Under the pieces are notes generated by a model. The model was given only the letters and a program-made list of their open reading frames with translations. It searched no databases and was not told where the DNA came from. Below, one piece after another: positions 54,166 through 63,612 of a stretch of 64,000 nucleotides of DNA (within the stretch, counting starts at the first letter, position 1; every line of letters begins with the position of its first letter). The stretch lies in the NCBI RefSeq assembly GCF_002944405.1, contig NZ_CP024310.1:1178001-1242000 (forward strand). Reading direction: 5' to 3'. Position numbers and translations under genes: made by a program. The DNA is from Sinorhizobium fredii. Its GTDB lineage: Bacteria; Pseudomonadota; Alphaproteobacteria; Rhizobiales; Rhizobiaceae.

Positions 54166-56063
54166 TGGTCCTCCCTATGTCTGTCGAGGAATGCCTCGAT
54201 CTTCAGCGCAAGGGCGACCGGGTCCTCTTCGACTGTCTTCAGATGCAGTTCCGGGTTCTCCGGCGCCTCGTAGGGCGAGGAGACGCCGGTGAAATTGGCT
54301 ATCTTGCCGGCGAGCGCCTTCTGATAAAGCCCCTTCGGGTCGCGCCGCGCGCATTCCTCGAGCGGCGTGTCGACGAAGATTTCGATGAACTCGCCCTCCT
54401 CCATCAGTTCGCGGGCCATCCGGCGCTCGCCGCGAAACGGCGAGATGAAGGACACGAGCACGATCAGCCCGGCATCGGCCATCAGCTTGGCGACCTCGGC
54501 GACGCGGCGGATGTTCTCGACGCGGTCGGCTTCGGTGAAGCCGAGGTCGCGATTGAGGCCGTGGCGCACATTGTCGCCGTCGAGCATGTAGGTGTGCTTG
54601 CCGCGGGCATGCAGCAGCCGGTCGAGCGCATTAGCGATCGTCGACTTGCCGGAGCCGGAAAGTCCTGTGAACCACAGGACGGCGGGGCGCTGGCTCTTCA
54701 TGGCCGCACGCGCCCCTTTGTTGACGTCGGTCGCCTGCCAATGCACGTTGTCGGCGCGCCGGAGCGGGAAATCGATCATGCCGGCGCCGACCGTTGCATT
54801 GCTGGCCCGGTCGACGAAGATGAAATTGCCGGTCGCCCTGTTATCCTGGTAGGAGTCGAAGGCAATCGGCGCCTGCGTCGAGATGTTGCAGACCCCCACC
54901 TCGTTCATCTGCAGGGATTTCGCAGCCTCGCGGCCAAAGCTGTTGATATTGACCTGGTGCTTCAGCGCCGTGACCGTGGCGCCGACGCTGTCCGTCTCCG
55001 TTCTCAGGATATAGCTGCGCCCGGGAAGCAAGGGATTGGCGTCGAACCAGATCACATGCGCCTGGAACTGGTCGGCGACGAAGGGCCTCGAGGCGGGGGC
55101 GACCAGCATGTCGCCGCGCGAGGCGTCGACGTCGTCGGCAAGGACGAGCGTCACCGGCTCGCCCTCAACCGCGGTCGCCAGATTGCCGTCGAAGGTGACG
55201 ATCGCCTTGACCGTCGAGCGCTGTCCGGATTTTGCGACGACCAGCGGATCGCCGGCCGAGATCCGGCCGGAAGCGATCTGCCCGGCATAGCCGCGGAAAT
55301 CGGCGTTGGGACGCGTGACCAGCTGCACCGGGAGACGGAAGGGCCGCTCCGCCTCGGGGGGATCGAGCGGCACTGTCTCCAGATAGTCGAGAAGCGGCGG
55401 CCCCTCGTACCACGGCATGTTCTGCGATGGCGAGATAACGTTGTCGCCGAACCGCGCCGAGATCGGGATCGGCTGGATGCTGACAAAGCCGAGCGTCTTC
55501 GCGAAAGCTACGTAGTCGCGGGCGATTTCGTCGAACACCGACTGGCGGAATTCGACGAGATCGATCTTGTTGACCGCCAGCACGACATGGCGGATGCCGA
55601 GCAGCGAGGCGATATAGGAATGGCGGCGAGTCTGCTGGAGAATACCCTGGCGGCTGTCGATGAGGATGACGGCGAGGTCCGCCGTCGAAGCACCGGTTAC
55701 CATGTTGCGCGTGTATTCCTCGTGGCCGGGCGTGTCGGCGACGATGAATTTGCGCTTCGCCGTGGCGAAATAGCGGTAGGCGACGTCGATGGTAATGCCC
55801 TGTTCGCGCTCCGCCTCGAGCCCGTCGAGCAGCAAAGCCAGATCGACTTCTTGGCCATTGGCCCCGCCCGAAGAACCGACCCGGCCGAGATTCGCCAATT
55901 GGTCCTCGAAGACCAGCTTCGCGTCGACGAGCAGCCGGCCGATCAGCGTCGACTTGCCGTCGTCGACGGAGCCGCAGGTAATGAAGCGCAGCACCGCCTT
56001 GCCGTCGTGGTCGGCGAGATGCACCGCCAGGTCGTGCGGCGGCACGGAGTGAAGATACGACAT
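54162..56063 (-). CDS. cysNC: Bifunctional sulfate adenylyltransferase subunit 1 / adenylylsulfate kinase (CysNC, NodQ-like)
   Basis: A 633-residue fusion. The N-terminal EF-Tu-like GTPase (P-loop GSVDDGKS at residues 31-38, [17 protein letters not shown]) drives sulfate adenylation with CysD. The C-terminal APS kinase starts near residue 450 with [14 protein letters not shown] and makes PAPS. This CysN-CysC fusion is also called NodQ in rhizobia, and by my recollection of the E. meliloti map this copy corresponds to nodQ2. The start is ATG at 56061-56063, sharing one base with the cysD stop (TGATG). Confidence 0.95.
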   Translation of the reverse strand: MSYLHSVPPHDLAVHLADHDGKAVLRFITCGSVDDGKSTLIGRLLVDAKLVFEDQLANLGRVGSSGGANGQEVDLALLLDGLEAEREQGITIDVAYRYFATAKRKFIVADTPGHEEYTRNMVTGASTADLAVILIDSRQGILQQTRRHSYIASLLGIRHVVLAVNKIDLVEFRQSVFDEIARDYVAFAKTLGFVSIQPIPISARFGDNVISPSQNMPWYEGPPLLDYLETVPLDPPEAERPFRLPVQLVTRPNADFRGYAGQIASGRISAGDPLVVAKSGQRSTVKAIVTFDGNLATAVEGEPVTLVLADDVDASRGDMLVAPASRPFVADQFQAHVIWFDANPLLPGRSYILRTETDSVGATVTALKHQVNINSFGREAAKSLQMNEVGVCNISTQAPIAFDSYQDNRATGNFIFVDRASNATVGAGMIDFPLRRADNVHWQATDVNKGARAAMKSQRPAVLWFTGLSGSGKSTIANALDRLLHARGKHTYMLDGDNVRHGLNRDLGFTEADRVENIRRVAEVAKLMADAGLIVLVSFISPFRGERRMARELMEEGEFIEIFVDTPLEECARRDPKGLYQKALAGKIANFTGVSSPYEAPENPELHLKTVEEDPVALALKIEAFLDRHREDQ

Positions 56064-56962
56064 CAGAAATACCCCTCGCGCTTCTTCTTCTCCATGGCGC
56101 CGGCCTCGTCTGTGTCGATCAGCCGGCTCAGCCGCTCGGAGGTGCGCACCGTCAGCATTTCGCGCAATATGTCCGGAACCGTGGCAGCCTCGGAGTCGAT
56201 CGCCCCGGTCAGTGGATAACAGCCGAGCGTACGGAAGCGGACCATCCGCTCCACGACCTCTTCGCCGGGTTCGAGCGGCATGCGGCCGTCGTCGACCATG
56301 ATCAGAGTGCCGCCGCGGCTCACCACCGGCCGGCGCGCCGCGAAATAGAGCGGTACGATCGGGATATTTTCCTGAAGGATGTATTGCCAGATATCGAACT
56401 CGGTCCAGTTGGAGAGCGGAAACACACGCATCGTCTCGCCGGCGCCGACGCGGGTGTTGTAGGTCTTCCACATCTCGGGCCGCTGGCGCTTCGGGTCCCA
56501 GCCGTGCTGGGCGTTGCGTATCGAGAACATGCGCTCCTTAGCCCGCGACTTCTCCTCGTCCCGCCGCGCTCCCGCCAAAGCCGCGTCGAAGCCGTATTTC
56601 TCGAGGGCCTGCCGGAGCGCCATCGTCTTCATGACGTGGGTGTGCAGGTTGGACCCATGCGTAAACGGATTGATACCCTGCTCGACGCCGTCCTGGTTAA
56701 CATGGACGAGAAGCTTGAAGCCGCGATCCTGCGCCATCCGATCGCGAAACTCGATCATCTCCCGGAACTTCCACGTCGTGTCCACATGCAGGAAGGGAAA
56801 GGGCGGCTTTGCCGGAAAGAACGCCTTCATCGCCAGATGCAGGAGAACGGACGAGTCCTTACCGATCGAGTAAAGGACGACGGGGTTCGAAAACGTCGCG
56901 ACCACTTCTCGAAGGACATGAATGGCTTCGGCTTCAAGTCTCCGAAGGTTGGCAAGAGACAT
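56063..56962 (-). CDS. cysD: Sulfate adenylyltransferase subunit 2 (CysD, NodP-like)
   Basis: A 299-residue ATP sulfurylase subunit. [18 protein letters not shown] is the PP-loop, [17 protein letters not shown] and [17 protein letters not shown] are invariant in CysD, and the C-terminus is [13 protein letters not shown]. With CysNC it forms APS from ATP and sulfate. In rhizobia paralogues supply Nod factor or LPS sulfation (NodP). It is the first gene of the cysD-cysNC-cysQ operon. No cysH or cysI is nearby, which favours a sulfation role over cysteine synthesis. Confidence 0.96.
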   Translation of the reverse strand: MSLANLRRLEAEAIHVLREVVATFSNPVVLYSIGKDSSVLLHLAMKAFFPAKPPFPFLHVDTTWKFREMIEFRDRMAQDRGFKLLVHVNQDGVEQGINPFTHGSNLHTHVMKTMALRQALEKYGFDAALAGARRDEEKSRAKERMFSIRNAQHGWDPKRQRPEMWKTYNTRVGAGETMRVFPLSNWTEFDIWQYILQENIPIVPLYFAARRPVVSRGGTLIMVDDGRMPLEPGEEVVERMVRFRTLGCYPLTGAIDSEAATVPDILREMLTVRTSERLSRLIDTDEAGAMEKKKREGYF

Positions 56963-57090
56963 GCCGCAACCCCTCTGACTTTTGAAAAAGAAACTTTTCT
57001 CTAAGCATTTATCGAATGCGTCACCCAGAAAACATTCGGGTGTTTATCAGCAATCGTATGGCGGCAGAAATCGCCGCGCAGAAAGGCGGC

Positions 57091-57119
57091 ATTTAACCGC
57101 CATATTGCTAATATTTCAA
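57091..57119 (-). promoter_or_regulatory. Candidate promoter of the cysD operon
   Basis: On the minus strand TTGAAA (57114-57119) and TTAAAT (57091-57096) are 17 bases apart, matching five and four consensus positions. The leader would be about 120 bases and contains a GCGGC/GCCGC stem at 57061-57077. Another small inverted repeat (AAGTAAC/GTTACTT, 57118-57134) overlaps the -35 box and may mark the end of the ROK transcript. Confidence 0.45.
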
Positions 57120-57157
57120 GTAACAAGGTTACTTTGCGTGGAGATGCACGCAAATGG

Positions 57158-58387
57158 TCACGGAGACCGGGGCGCGCGAGTCTTTAAGATGGCGGAGAAA
57201 CTCGGGTCGAAGGTCCGGCTGATCGGCTCGGCCGCTGCGCCGATTGCGACCGCCCAGGGGTCGGTAAGCCCAAGCTGCAGGCGCGGCGCGCTGCGCGCAC
57301 GCCGCTCGGCGATCGACGGCAGCAGAGGGTGGATGGAATCGATGAGCCGGCGCGCGAGGCCGGGCGGCATGCCGCCGCAGAGCACGATCGTCTGGGGATC
57401 GAATGTCGTCTCGAGGATCTGGACGGCGCCTCTCAACTCAAAGGCCGCGTCGGCGATCCAATCGGTAATTCTGCCGTCCGAGACAGCGGCCATATCGTCG
57501 AGATGCCGGTAAAGGGCGGCGTCGGCCGGGTCGAGATCGAGGATCTTGCAAAGCGAGGCGATCGACGCGCGGTGCTCAAGCGGCGCCCGCTGATCTTCCG
57601 TCCCTCCCCGCGGTCGGCTGAGGATCATGCCGATCTCGCCGGCATTGCCATTGGCGCCGCGATAAAGCTCTCCGTCGAGAATCAGGCCGGCGCCGAGACC
57701 GTAGCCGAGATAGATGCAGATCGCCTGTTCGAAGCCATGGGCGGCGCCGACCATCTTCTCCGCCGTCGCCGCCGCGGCCGCATCGTTCTGCAGCCGGACG
57801 TCGAGTCCGGTCCCGTTCGCCAGGGTTTCAGAAAGTGGAAAGCGTTGCCAGCGGGCCATCATCCAGGGATCGTCCGGATCGGCATCGATGCCGAAAGGAC
57901 CCGGCATGGCGACGCCGAGCCCGACAAGACGATCCCGCGACTGCGGCGCCACACTGGCCAGTTCCCGTTGTGTGCTGTCGATAAGCGAGAGGATGGTCTC
58001 CGTCCCCCGCTCCGGCCCGCCAGCGGGCAAGTTCGCCTCGCCCCGGGCAAGCACCGTGCCGACGAGGTCGACCGCAATGGTGCGCGTCACATGCCGGTCG
58101 ATTTGCAGGCCGATGGCGAAAGCACCCTCCGGCACCAGCCGAAAGGGGGTCGAAGGCTGCCCGCGGCCTCTGCGCACGGCGGCAAGCGAGGCGACGAGCC
58201 CGTCGCGCTCTAGTTCCTCGATTATGTTCGACACGGCCTGCTTGGTGAGCGCCGTCGCCCGCGCCAGATCGGCGCGCGACAATTGTCCGTTGAGGCGCAG
58301 CGCGTCGATCATCACACGGCGATTATGGGCACTCGCGCCCTCCTGATTGGTGCCGCTCTTGGCCCGGATCGGGCGCATCTCGTTCAT
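57158..58387 (-). CDS. ROK-family transcriptional regulator
   Basis: A 409-residue protein with an N-terminal winged helix-turn-helix (LSRADLARATALTKQAVSNIIEELERDGLV) and a C-terminal ROK sugar-kinase-like domain (VGLGVAMPGPFGID, LGYGLGAGLILDGELYRGANGNAGEIG). The usual ROK zinc-site cysteines after that motif are absent. Such NagC/XylR-type proteins repress sugar operons and release DNA on sugar binding. It is divergent from the sugar importer operon, with a perfect inverted repeat between them. Confidence 0.92.
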   Translation of the reverse strand: MNEMRPIRAKSGTNQEGASAHNRRVMIDALRLNGQLSRADLARATALTKQAVSNIIEELERDGLVASLAAVRRGRGQPSTPFRLVPEGAFAIGLQIDRHVTRTIAVDLVGTVLARGEANLPAGGPERGTETILSLIDSTQRELASVAPQSRDRLVGLGVAMPGPFGIDADPDDPWMMARWQRFPLSETLANGTGLDVRLQNDAAAAATAEKMVGAAHGFEQAICIYLGYGLGAGLILDGELYRGANGNAGEIGMILSRPRGGTEDQRAPLEHRASIASLCKILDLDPADAALYRHLDDMAAVSDGRITDWIADAAFELRGAVQILETTFDPQTIVLCGGMPPGLARRLIDSIHPLLPSIAERRARSAPRLQLGLTDPWAVAIGAAAEPISRTFDPSFSAILKTRAPRSP

Positions 58388-58408
58388 CCATAAATCCCGC
58401 TTGACTCA

Positions 58409-58437
58409 TCTAGAATATTGAACAAGAAATAAGTCAA
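58409..58437 (-). promoter_or_regulatory. Candidate promoter of the ROK regulator gene
   Basis: On the minus strand TTGACT (58432-58437) lies 17 bases before TCTAGA (58409-58414). The -35 box falls inside the left half of the inverted repeat at 58429-58451, as expected for autoregulation. Confidence 0.4.
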
Positions 58438-58451
58438 GACAATTGACTTAT
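58429..58451 (+). promoter_or_regulatory. Perfect 9-bp inverted repeat, likely ROK operator
   Basis: ATAAGTCAA (58429-58437) and TTGACTTAT (58443-58451) are exact inverted repeats with a 5-base spacer, between the divergent ROK gene and the sugar importer operon. Position and symmetry fit a dimeric repressor site that controls both directions. Confidence 0.65.
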
Positions 58452-58590
58452 TAGAGGGCACAAGAACCTCGGGGAACGACGACAGCGGCGAGACAGGGCC
58501 GCGAACGCTTCGATCGATTTGTCGACGGCCGTCGCGGCGAGCGACGGATTCTCGCATGCAGACTGGAACGATCAGCTATTGGAGGCAGCA

Positions 58591-59829
58591 ATGTTGAAAT
58601 CCATACGCAATGCCTTACTGGGAGCGACACTCATTGGAACCGCCTTCGCAAGCCAGGCCTATGCGGAAACGACGCTGAATGCCCTATTCATGGCGCAGGC
58701 CGCCTATAGCGAGGCCGATGTGCGCGCCATGACCGAGGCCTTCACCAAGACCAACCCGGAGGTGAAGGTCAATCTCGAATTCGTCCCCTATGAGGGACTG
58801 CACGACAAGACGGTATTGGCTCAGGGCTCCGGCGGCGGCTATGACGTCGTCCTCTTCGACGTGATCTGGCCGGCCGAATATGCCAGCAACAAGGTGCTCG
58901 TCGATGTCACCGACCGCATCACCGACGAGATGAACAAGGGCATCCTGCCGGGCGCCTGGACGACGGTAGAATATGACGGCAAGCGCTACGGCATGCCGTG
59001 GATCCTCGACACCAAGTACCTGTTCTACAGCAAGGAAATCCTCGAAAAGGCGGGCATCAAGGAGCCGCCGAAGACCTGGGACGAGCTTGCCGAGCAGGCA
59101 AAGACGATCAAGGAAAAGGGGCTCCTCCAGACGCCGATCGCCTGGAGCTGGTCGCAGGCGGAAGCCGCGATCTGCGACTACACGACGCTGGTCAGCGCCT
59201 ATGGCGGCAAGTTCCTCGACAGCGGCAAGCCCGCCTTCACGACGGGCGGCGGCCTCGAGGCGCTGAACTACATGGTGACGAGCTATACCTCCGGCCTCAC
59301 AAATCCTAACTCCAAGGAATTCCTCGAGGAGGATGTGCGCAAGGTGTTCCAGAACGGCGAGGCCGCTTTCGCGCTCAACTGGACCTACATGTACAATCTC
59401 GCCAACGATCCCAAGGAGAGCAAGGTGGCCGGCAAGGTCGGCGTCGTGCCGGCTCCAGGCGTTGCCGGCAAGAGCGAGGTTTCCGCCGTCAACGGCTCCA
59501 TGGGGCTCGGCATCACCGCAACCAGCAAGCATCCGGAAGAGGCGTGGAAATATATCGTCCACATGACCTCGCAGGAAACGCAGAACGCCTATGCGAAGCT
59601 CAGCCTGCCAATCTGGGCGTCGTCCTATGAAGACCCGAATGTGACGAAGGGCCAGGAAGAGCTGATCGCCGCGGCGAAACACGGGCTTGCCGCCATGTAT
59701 CCGCGGCCGACCACGCCGAAATACCAGGAGCTCTCGACCGCATTGCAGCAGGCGATCCAGGAGGCGCTGCTCGGCCAGGCCTCGCCGGAGGATGCGCTGA
59801 AGACCGCCGCTGAAAACAGCGGGCTCTAA
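58591..59829 (+). CDS. Carbohydrate ABC transporter substrate-binding protein, family 1
   Basis: A 412-residue periplasmic sugar-binding protein. The signal peptide ends near AYAE (residue 25). The mature protein shows MTEAFTKTNPEVKVNLEFVPYEGL, VVLFDVIWPAEYASN and KRYGMPWILDTKYLFYSKEIL, all typical of family 1 (MalE/UgpB-like). ATG at 58591 follows GGAGG by five bases; the in-frame upstream ATG at 58519 is not used. First gene of the operon. The ligand is a sugar, perhaps an amino sugar judging from the SIS partner. Confidence 0.93.
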   Translation: MLKSIRNALLGATLIGTAFASQAYAETTLNALFMAQAAYSEADVRAMTEAFTKTNPEVKVNLEFVPYEGLHDKTVLAQGSGGGYDVVLFDVIWPAEYASNKVLVDVTDRITDEMNKGILPGAWTTVEYDGKRYGMPWILDTKYLFYSKEILEKAGIKEPPKTWDELAEQAKTIKEKGLLQTPIAWSWSQAEAAICDYTTLVSAYGGKFLDSGKPAFTTGGGLEALNYMVTSYTSGLTNPNSKEFLEEDVRKVFQNGEAAFALNWTYMYNLANDPKESKVAGKVGVVPAPGVAGKSEVSAVNGSMGLGITATSKHPEEAWKYIVHMTSQETQNAYAKLSLPIWASSYEDPNVTKGQEELIAAAKHGLAAMYPRPTTPKYQELSTALQQAIQEALLGQASPEDALKTAAENSGL

Positions 59830-59841
59830 TGGCAATACGAC

Positions 59842-59877
59842 AATGGGGTCCCGGGCTTGCCGCCCGGGACCCATTTT
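59842..59877 (+). terminator. Strong hairpin between binding-protein and permease genes
   Basis: GGGTCCCGGGC (59846-59856) pairs with GCCCGGGACCC (59862-59872), an 11-bp GC-rich stem with a 5-base loop and a short A/T extension ending in TTTT (59874-59877). Such hairpins after the binding-protein gene protect its mRNA and reduce transcription of the permease genes. Confidence 0.7.
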
Positions 59878-59924
59878 GTCAGCGCAACAGCCCCAATATC
59901 GAACGATCGGCAAGGGTTTCATTC

Positions 59925-60806
59925 ATGTCCGGCACCTGGATTTCGACACGCGCATGGCTGCTGATGCTGCCGCTGCTCGTGGTGATGGTCTCGGTGATCG
60001 GCTGGCCGCTTGTCGACACGGTGCGGCTCTCCTTCACCGATGCCGAGCTCGTCGGCACCGAGGGAAGCTTTGTCGGCATCGCCAACTACGAGAAGATGCT
60101 GGCGGGATCGAACTTCCAAAAGGCACTTGTCACGACGACATGGTTTGCAGTCGTCTCGGTCGCCGCCGAGATGGTACTCGGCGTTCTTGCCGCCCTTCTG
60201 TTGAACCAGCAGTTCCGCGGCCGAACAGCGCTTAGAGCCTTGATGATACTGCCCTGGGCGCTGCCGACGGTGGTCAATGCGACGCTGTGGCGGCTGATCT
60301 ACAACCCGGAGTATGGCGCGCTCAACGCCGCACTCACCCAACTCGGCCTGATCGACAACTACCGCTCCTGGCTCGGCGAGCCGGGATCGGCGCTGACCGC
60401 GCTGATCATCGCCGATTGCTGGAAGAACTTTCCGTTGGTCGCCCTCATCGCCCTGGCTGCACTGCAGGCCGTTCCGCGCGACATCACTGCCGCCGCTCAC
60501 GTCGACGGTGCCGGCCCGTTCAACCGGTTTCGCTTCGTCATCATGCCCTATCTCGCCGGCCCGCTTCTGGTGGCGCTGGTGCTCCGCACCATCGAGGCCT
60601 TCAAGGTGTTCGACATCATCTGGGTGATGACGCGCGGCGGACCGGCGAACAGCACGCGCACCCTGTCGATCCTCGTCTATCAGGAGGCCTTCTCCTTCCA
60701 GCGGGCCGGTTCCGGGGCGTCGCTGGCGCTGATCGTCACCCTGCTCGTCACCATTCTCGCCGCTGGCTATGCGGCGCTGCTCCGCCGGGCCGCAGGAGCC
60801 TCGTGA
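59925..60806 (+). CDS. Sugar ABC transporter permease, MalF type
   Basis: A 293-residue inner-membrane permease with six helices. The cytoplasmic EAA loop reads ITAAAHVDGAGPFNRFRFVIMP, matching the CUT1 family, and TRGGPANSTRTLSILVYQEAF is also typical. ATG at 59925 follows AAGGG by nine bases; the frame stays open to 59829 through the hairpin, but that leader is unlikely to be translated. It pairs with the MalG-type protein encoded next. Confidence 0.93.
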   Translation: MSGTWISTRAWLLMLPLLVVMVSVIGWPLVDTVRLSFTDAELVGTEGSFVGIANYEKMLAGSNFQKALVTTTWFAVVSVAAEMVLGVLAALLLNQQFRGRTALRALMILPWALPTVVNATLWRLIYNPEYGALNAALTQLGLIDNYRSWLGEPGSALTALIIADCWKNFPLVALIALAALQAVPRDITAAAHVDGAGPFNRFRFVIMPYLAGPLLVALVLRTIEAFKVFDIIWVMTRGGPANSTRTLSILVYQEAFSFQRAGSGASLALIVTLLVTILAAGYAALLRRAAGAS

Positions 60807-61651
60807 TGGAACGCCGGAACCCGCTCTTCAACGCCTTCGTCTATGCGAGCGCGCTACTCCTTGCCGCGGTCATCCTTACCCCGGTCGTGTGGCTTTTCGT
60901 CATGAGCATTTCGCCGGCCGCCGACCTCTCTGCCAAGCCGCTCGCCTGGTGGCCGAGCGACATCGACCTCTCCCGCTACCGCACTCTGCTCTCTGCCGTC
61001 GAAAACAGCGCCGGTGCCGCCTTCGTCGCCTCGCTCGTCAACAGCCTGCAGGTCGCCGGCATGGCAACGCTTGCCGCGATCGTCGTCGCCGTCCCGGCTG
61101 CCTGGGCGGTGTCGCGGACGCCCGCCGTCTCTTGGTCGCTCTATGCCGTGATCGCCACCTATATGCTGCCGCCGGTAGCACTTGCCGTGCCGCTCTATAT
61201 GGGCCTTGCCTATTTCGGGCTGCTCAATTCGGTCTTCGGGCTCGCGCTCGTCTACCTCACCATTCTGGCGCCCTTTACCACCTGGCTTCTCAAATCCGGC
61301 TTCGATGCGATACCGCGGGAGATCGAGAGCGCAGCGATGATCGACGGCGCGCGGCTCGACCAGATCCTCAGATTGCTGACGCTGCCGCTCGCCGCCCCCG
61401 TCATGGCAACCTCGGCGCTCTTCGCCTTCCTGCTCGCCTGGGACGAGTTCTTCTACGCGCTGCTCTTCACCTCCGACCTGCGCGCCAAGACCCTGACGGT
61501 CGCCATCGCCGACCTCGCCGGCGGCCGTGTTTCCGACTACGGGCTGATCGCGACCGCCGGGGTGCTTGCCGCCCTGCCCCCGGTGCTAATTGGCCTCGTC
61601 ATGCAACGGGCCCTGATATCCGGGCTCACCAGCGGCGGCGTAAAGGGATGA
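60806..61651 (+). CDS. Sugar ABC transporter permease, MalG type
   Basis: A 281-residue inner-membrane permease with six helices. The EAA loop is IESAAMIDGARLDQILRLLTLP and the segment AWDEFFYALLFTSDLRAKTL is characteristic of MalG-type CUT1 subunits. Its ATG shares one base with the stop of the MalF-type gene (TGATG), with AGGAG just upstream. It forms the translocation pore with that partner. Confidence 0.94.
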   Translation: MERRNPLFNAFVYASALLLAAVILTPVVWLFVMSISPAADLSAKPLAWWPSDIDLSRYRTLLSAVENSAGAAFVASLVNSLQVAGMATLAAIVVAVPAAWAVSRTPAVSWSLYAVIATYMLPPVALAVPLYMGLAYFGLLNSVFGLALVYLTILAPFTTWLLKSGFDAIPREIESAAMIDGARLDQILRLLTLPLAAPVMATSALFAFLLAWDEFFYALLFTSDLRAKTLTVAIADLAGGRVSDYGLIATAGVLAALPPVLIGLVMQRALISGLTSGGVKG

Positions 61652-61653
61652 TC

Positions 61654-62673
61654 ATGCGAAGCTCGAAACAACGACCGATCGGGCTCGTCGCGATCGATCG
61701 CGAGATGGGCCGCCAGCACGCCGATGCCCTTGCCTCCTACGATGAGGCGGCCGCCCTTGCTGAAGGGGTGGCGGCATCGCTGAAGTCGACCGGCCGGCTT
61801 CTGCTTCTCGGCATGGGCGGTTCGCATGCGGTCGGCCGCGCCGTCGAGCCACTCTACCGCGCCCTCGGCGTCGATGCCGTCGCCCTGCCGCTCTCCGAGC
61901 AGCTCGGCCAGCCGCTGCCGATCGTAGGCAAGACGATCCTCATCACCTCGCAATCCGGCGAAAGCGCCGAGGTGCTGCGCTGGTTCAAGGAGACGAATGG
62001 CGGTACGCCCGAAACATTTGGCCTGACGCTCGAGGCAAATTCCTTCCTCGCAAAAGCAGTGCCGTCACTGATCGGCGCCGGCGGCAGCGAAAAGGCGTTT
62101 GCGGCAACCCGCAGCCTGACGATCAGCTTCGCGCTGCATCTCGCAATCCTCTCTGCCCTTGGTGGCGACCCGGCAGCAGCGCTGGCCGCCCTCGAAGCAC
62201 CCGAAACGCCCGAGACCGAAGGCGCACTGCAAGCGCTCGCCGACGTTAGCGCCTTGGTAACCTCCGGCCGTCTCCTTCAGGGCCTCGCCGAGGCGATTGC
62301 TCTCGGACTCACCGAACTGTCGCGGCTTCCCTGTTTCTCGCTCGAAGGCGGACAGTTGCGGCATGGACCGATGGAAATGCTCGGACCTTCGATCGGCCTC
62401 GTTCTCTTCCGCGCCGCCGACCCTACCGCCGGTCTCGTCGCCGCCATGGCAGCCTCGGCGGCCGAAGCCGGCTCGCCCGTCGTCGTCTTCGATGCCTCGG
62501 GCGAGCCGCCGCTCGCAGGCGTGACGACAATTCCCTTCAAGCCGGCGGCGGGCATGGCGGCGATCTTCGCCATACTGCCGGTCGCGCAAGCCTTCATGAT
62601 CGCCTTTGCCGACGTTCGCGTCGAACATGCCGGTACGCCGGTGCGATCCACCAAGATCACCCGGAGCGAGTAG
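61654..62673 (+). CDS. SIS-domain sugar-phosphate isomerase/deaminase-like protein
   Basis: A 339-residue protein with two SIS domains. LLLLGMGGSHAVGRAVEPLY and ILITSQSGESAEVLRWF form the first sugar-phosphate site, as in the isomerase half of GlmS and in FrlB and AgaS. QLRHGPMEML lies in the second. It lacks a glutaminase domain, so it probably isomerises or deaminates a phosphorylated amino sugar or fructosamine made after import. AAGGG favours ATG at 61654; ATG at 61648, overlapping the MalG-type stop, is an alternative. Confidence 0.88.
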   Translation: MRSSKQRPIGLVAIDREMGRQHADALASYDEAAALAEGVAASLKSTGRLLLLGMGGSHAVGRAVEPLYRALGVDAVALPLSEQLGQPLPIVGKTILITSQSGESAEVLRWFKETNGGTPETFGLTLEANSFLAKAVPSLIGAGGSEKAFAATRSLTISFALHLAILSALGGDPAAALAALEAPETPETEGALQALADVSALVTSGRLLQGLAEAIALGLTELSRLPCFSLEGGQLRHGPMEMLGPSIGLVLFRAADPTAGLVAAMAASAAEAGSPVVVFDASGEPPLAGVTTIPFKPAAGMAAIFAILPVAQAFMIAFADVRVEHAGTPVRSTKITRSE

Positions 62674-62676
62674 AAA

Positions 62677-63612
62677 ATGCGTCCACTGGCCGTCATCGGC
62701 AATGTCAATGTCGATCTTATCCTCGGGCCTGCCGCGCCCTGGCCCAAGGCAGGCACGGAGATCATCGTCGATCACGACGAGCTGCGCGTCGGCGGCTGTG
62801 CCGGCAACAGCGCGCTTGCCTGGGAGTCACTCGGCGTCAACTACGCGATCGCCGCCAATGTCGGCAACGACCAGTTCGGCGCCTGGCTGAAGGAGGCCTT
62901 CGGCGCGCGCTCGCGCCACTGGCCGGTGGAAACCGTTGGCTCGACGCTTTCGGTCGGCATCACCCATCCGGACGGCGAGCGCACCTTCTTTACCACGCGC
63001 GGCCACCTGCCGCTCTTCAGCTTCGACGAGATGCGTGCAATGCTCGACGGAAACGCGCTTCGGGGCGGGATCGCCCTGCTCGCCGGGTCCTTTCTGACAG
63101 ACGCCCTGAGGCTTGCCTATGACGCGTTCTTCGATTGGGCGGATGCGCATGAGATCGCTGTGGCGCTCGACACCGGCTGGCCGCTGGAGGGCTGGACGGA
63201 GGCCAATCGATCGAAAACCCTCAATTGGCTGAAGCGCTGCCATTGCGCGCTCTTCAATGAAGTCGAAACGACGACGCTGACCGGTTGCACCGACCCGGCG
63301 GAGGCGGCGCGCAGCCTGAAATCCCGAATGCCTGCCGATGCGATCGTCGTCGTCAAGCGCGGCCCGCACGGCGCGCTCGCCATTGACCACGACGGCAAGG
63401 AATTTTCCGTCGGCGCGCCGCGCGTTGCCGTCGTCGACACGATCGGCGCCGGCGACGTCTTCAACGCCGGCTTCCTGGCGGCGCTCGCCGCCGAAATGCC
63501 GCTGGAGGCCTGCTTGAGGACCGGCGTCACCGTCGCCTCGGAGGCGATCTCCACCCTGCCGCGCAGCTACGGCAAGCCTCTTTCGGTCCTCCTCGAGGAT
63601 GTCCGCCAATGA
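62677..63612 (+). CDS. PfkB-family carbohydrate kinase
   Basis: A 311-residue sugar kinase of the ribokinase/PfkB family. [12 protein letters not shown] and [15 protein letters not shown] give the substrate-binding N-terminus; [17 protein letters not shown] holds the catalytic aspartate and anion hole. It would phosphorylate the imported sugar for the SIS protein encoded three bases upstream. Its stop overlaps the ATPase gene start by four bases (ATGA). Confidence 0.93.
   Translation: MRPLAVIGNVNVDLILGPAAPWPKAGTEIIVDHDELRVGGCAGNSALAWESLGVNYAIAANVGNDQFGAWLKEAFGARSRHWPVETVGSTLSVGITHPDGERTFFTTRGHLPLFSFDEMRAMLDGNALRGGIALLAGSFLTDALRLAYDAFFDWADAHEIAVALDTGWPLEGWTEANRSKTLNWLKRCHCALFNEVETTTLTGCTDPAEAARSLKSRMPADAIVVVKRGPHGALAIDHDGKEFSVGAPRVAVVDTIGAGDVFNAGFLAALAAEMPLEACLRTGVTVASEAISTLPRSYGKPLSVLLEDVRQ

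Noticed and set aside
54165..56219. 684-codon plus-strand frame opposite cysNC
   Set aside because: Antisense of a highly conserved enzyme; no own motif.
38882..56962. Nodulation gene cluster
   Set aside because: NodU-, NodP- and NodQ-like genes and sulfotransferases are present, but there are no nodABC genes and I saw no nod box; context is polysaccharide synthesis.
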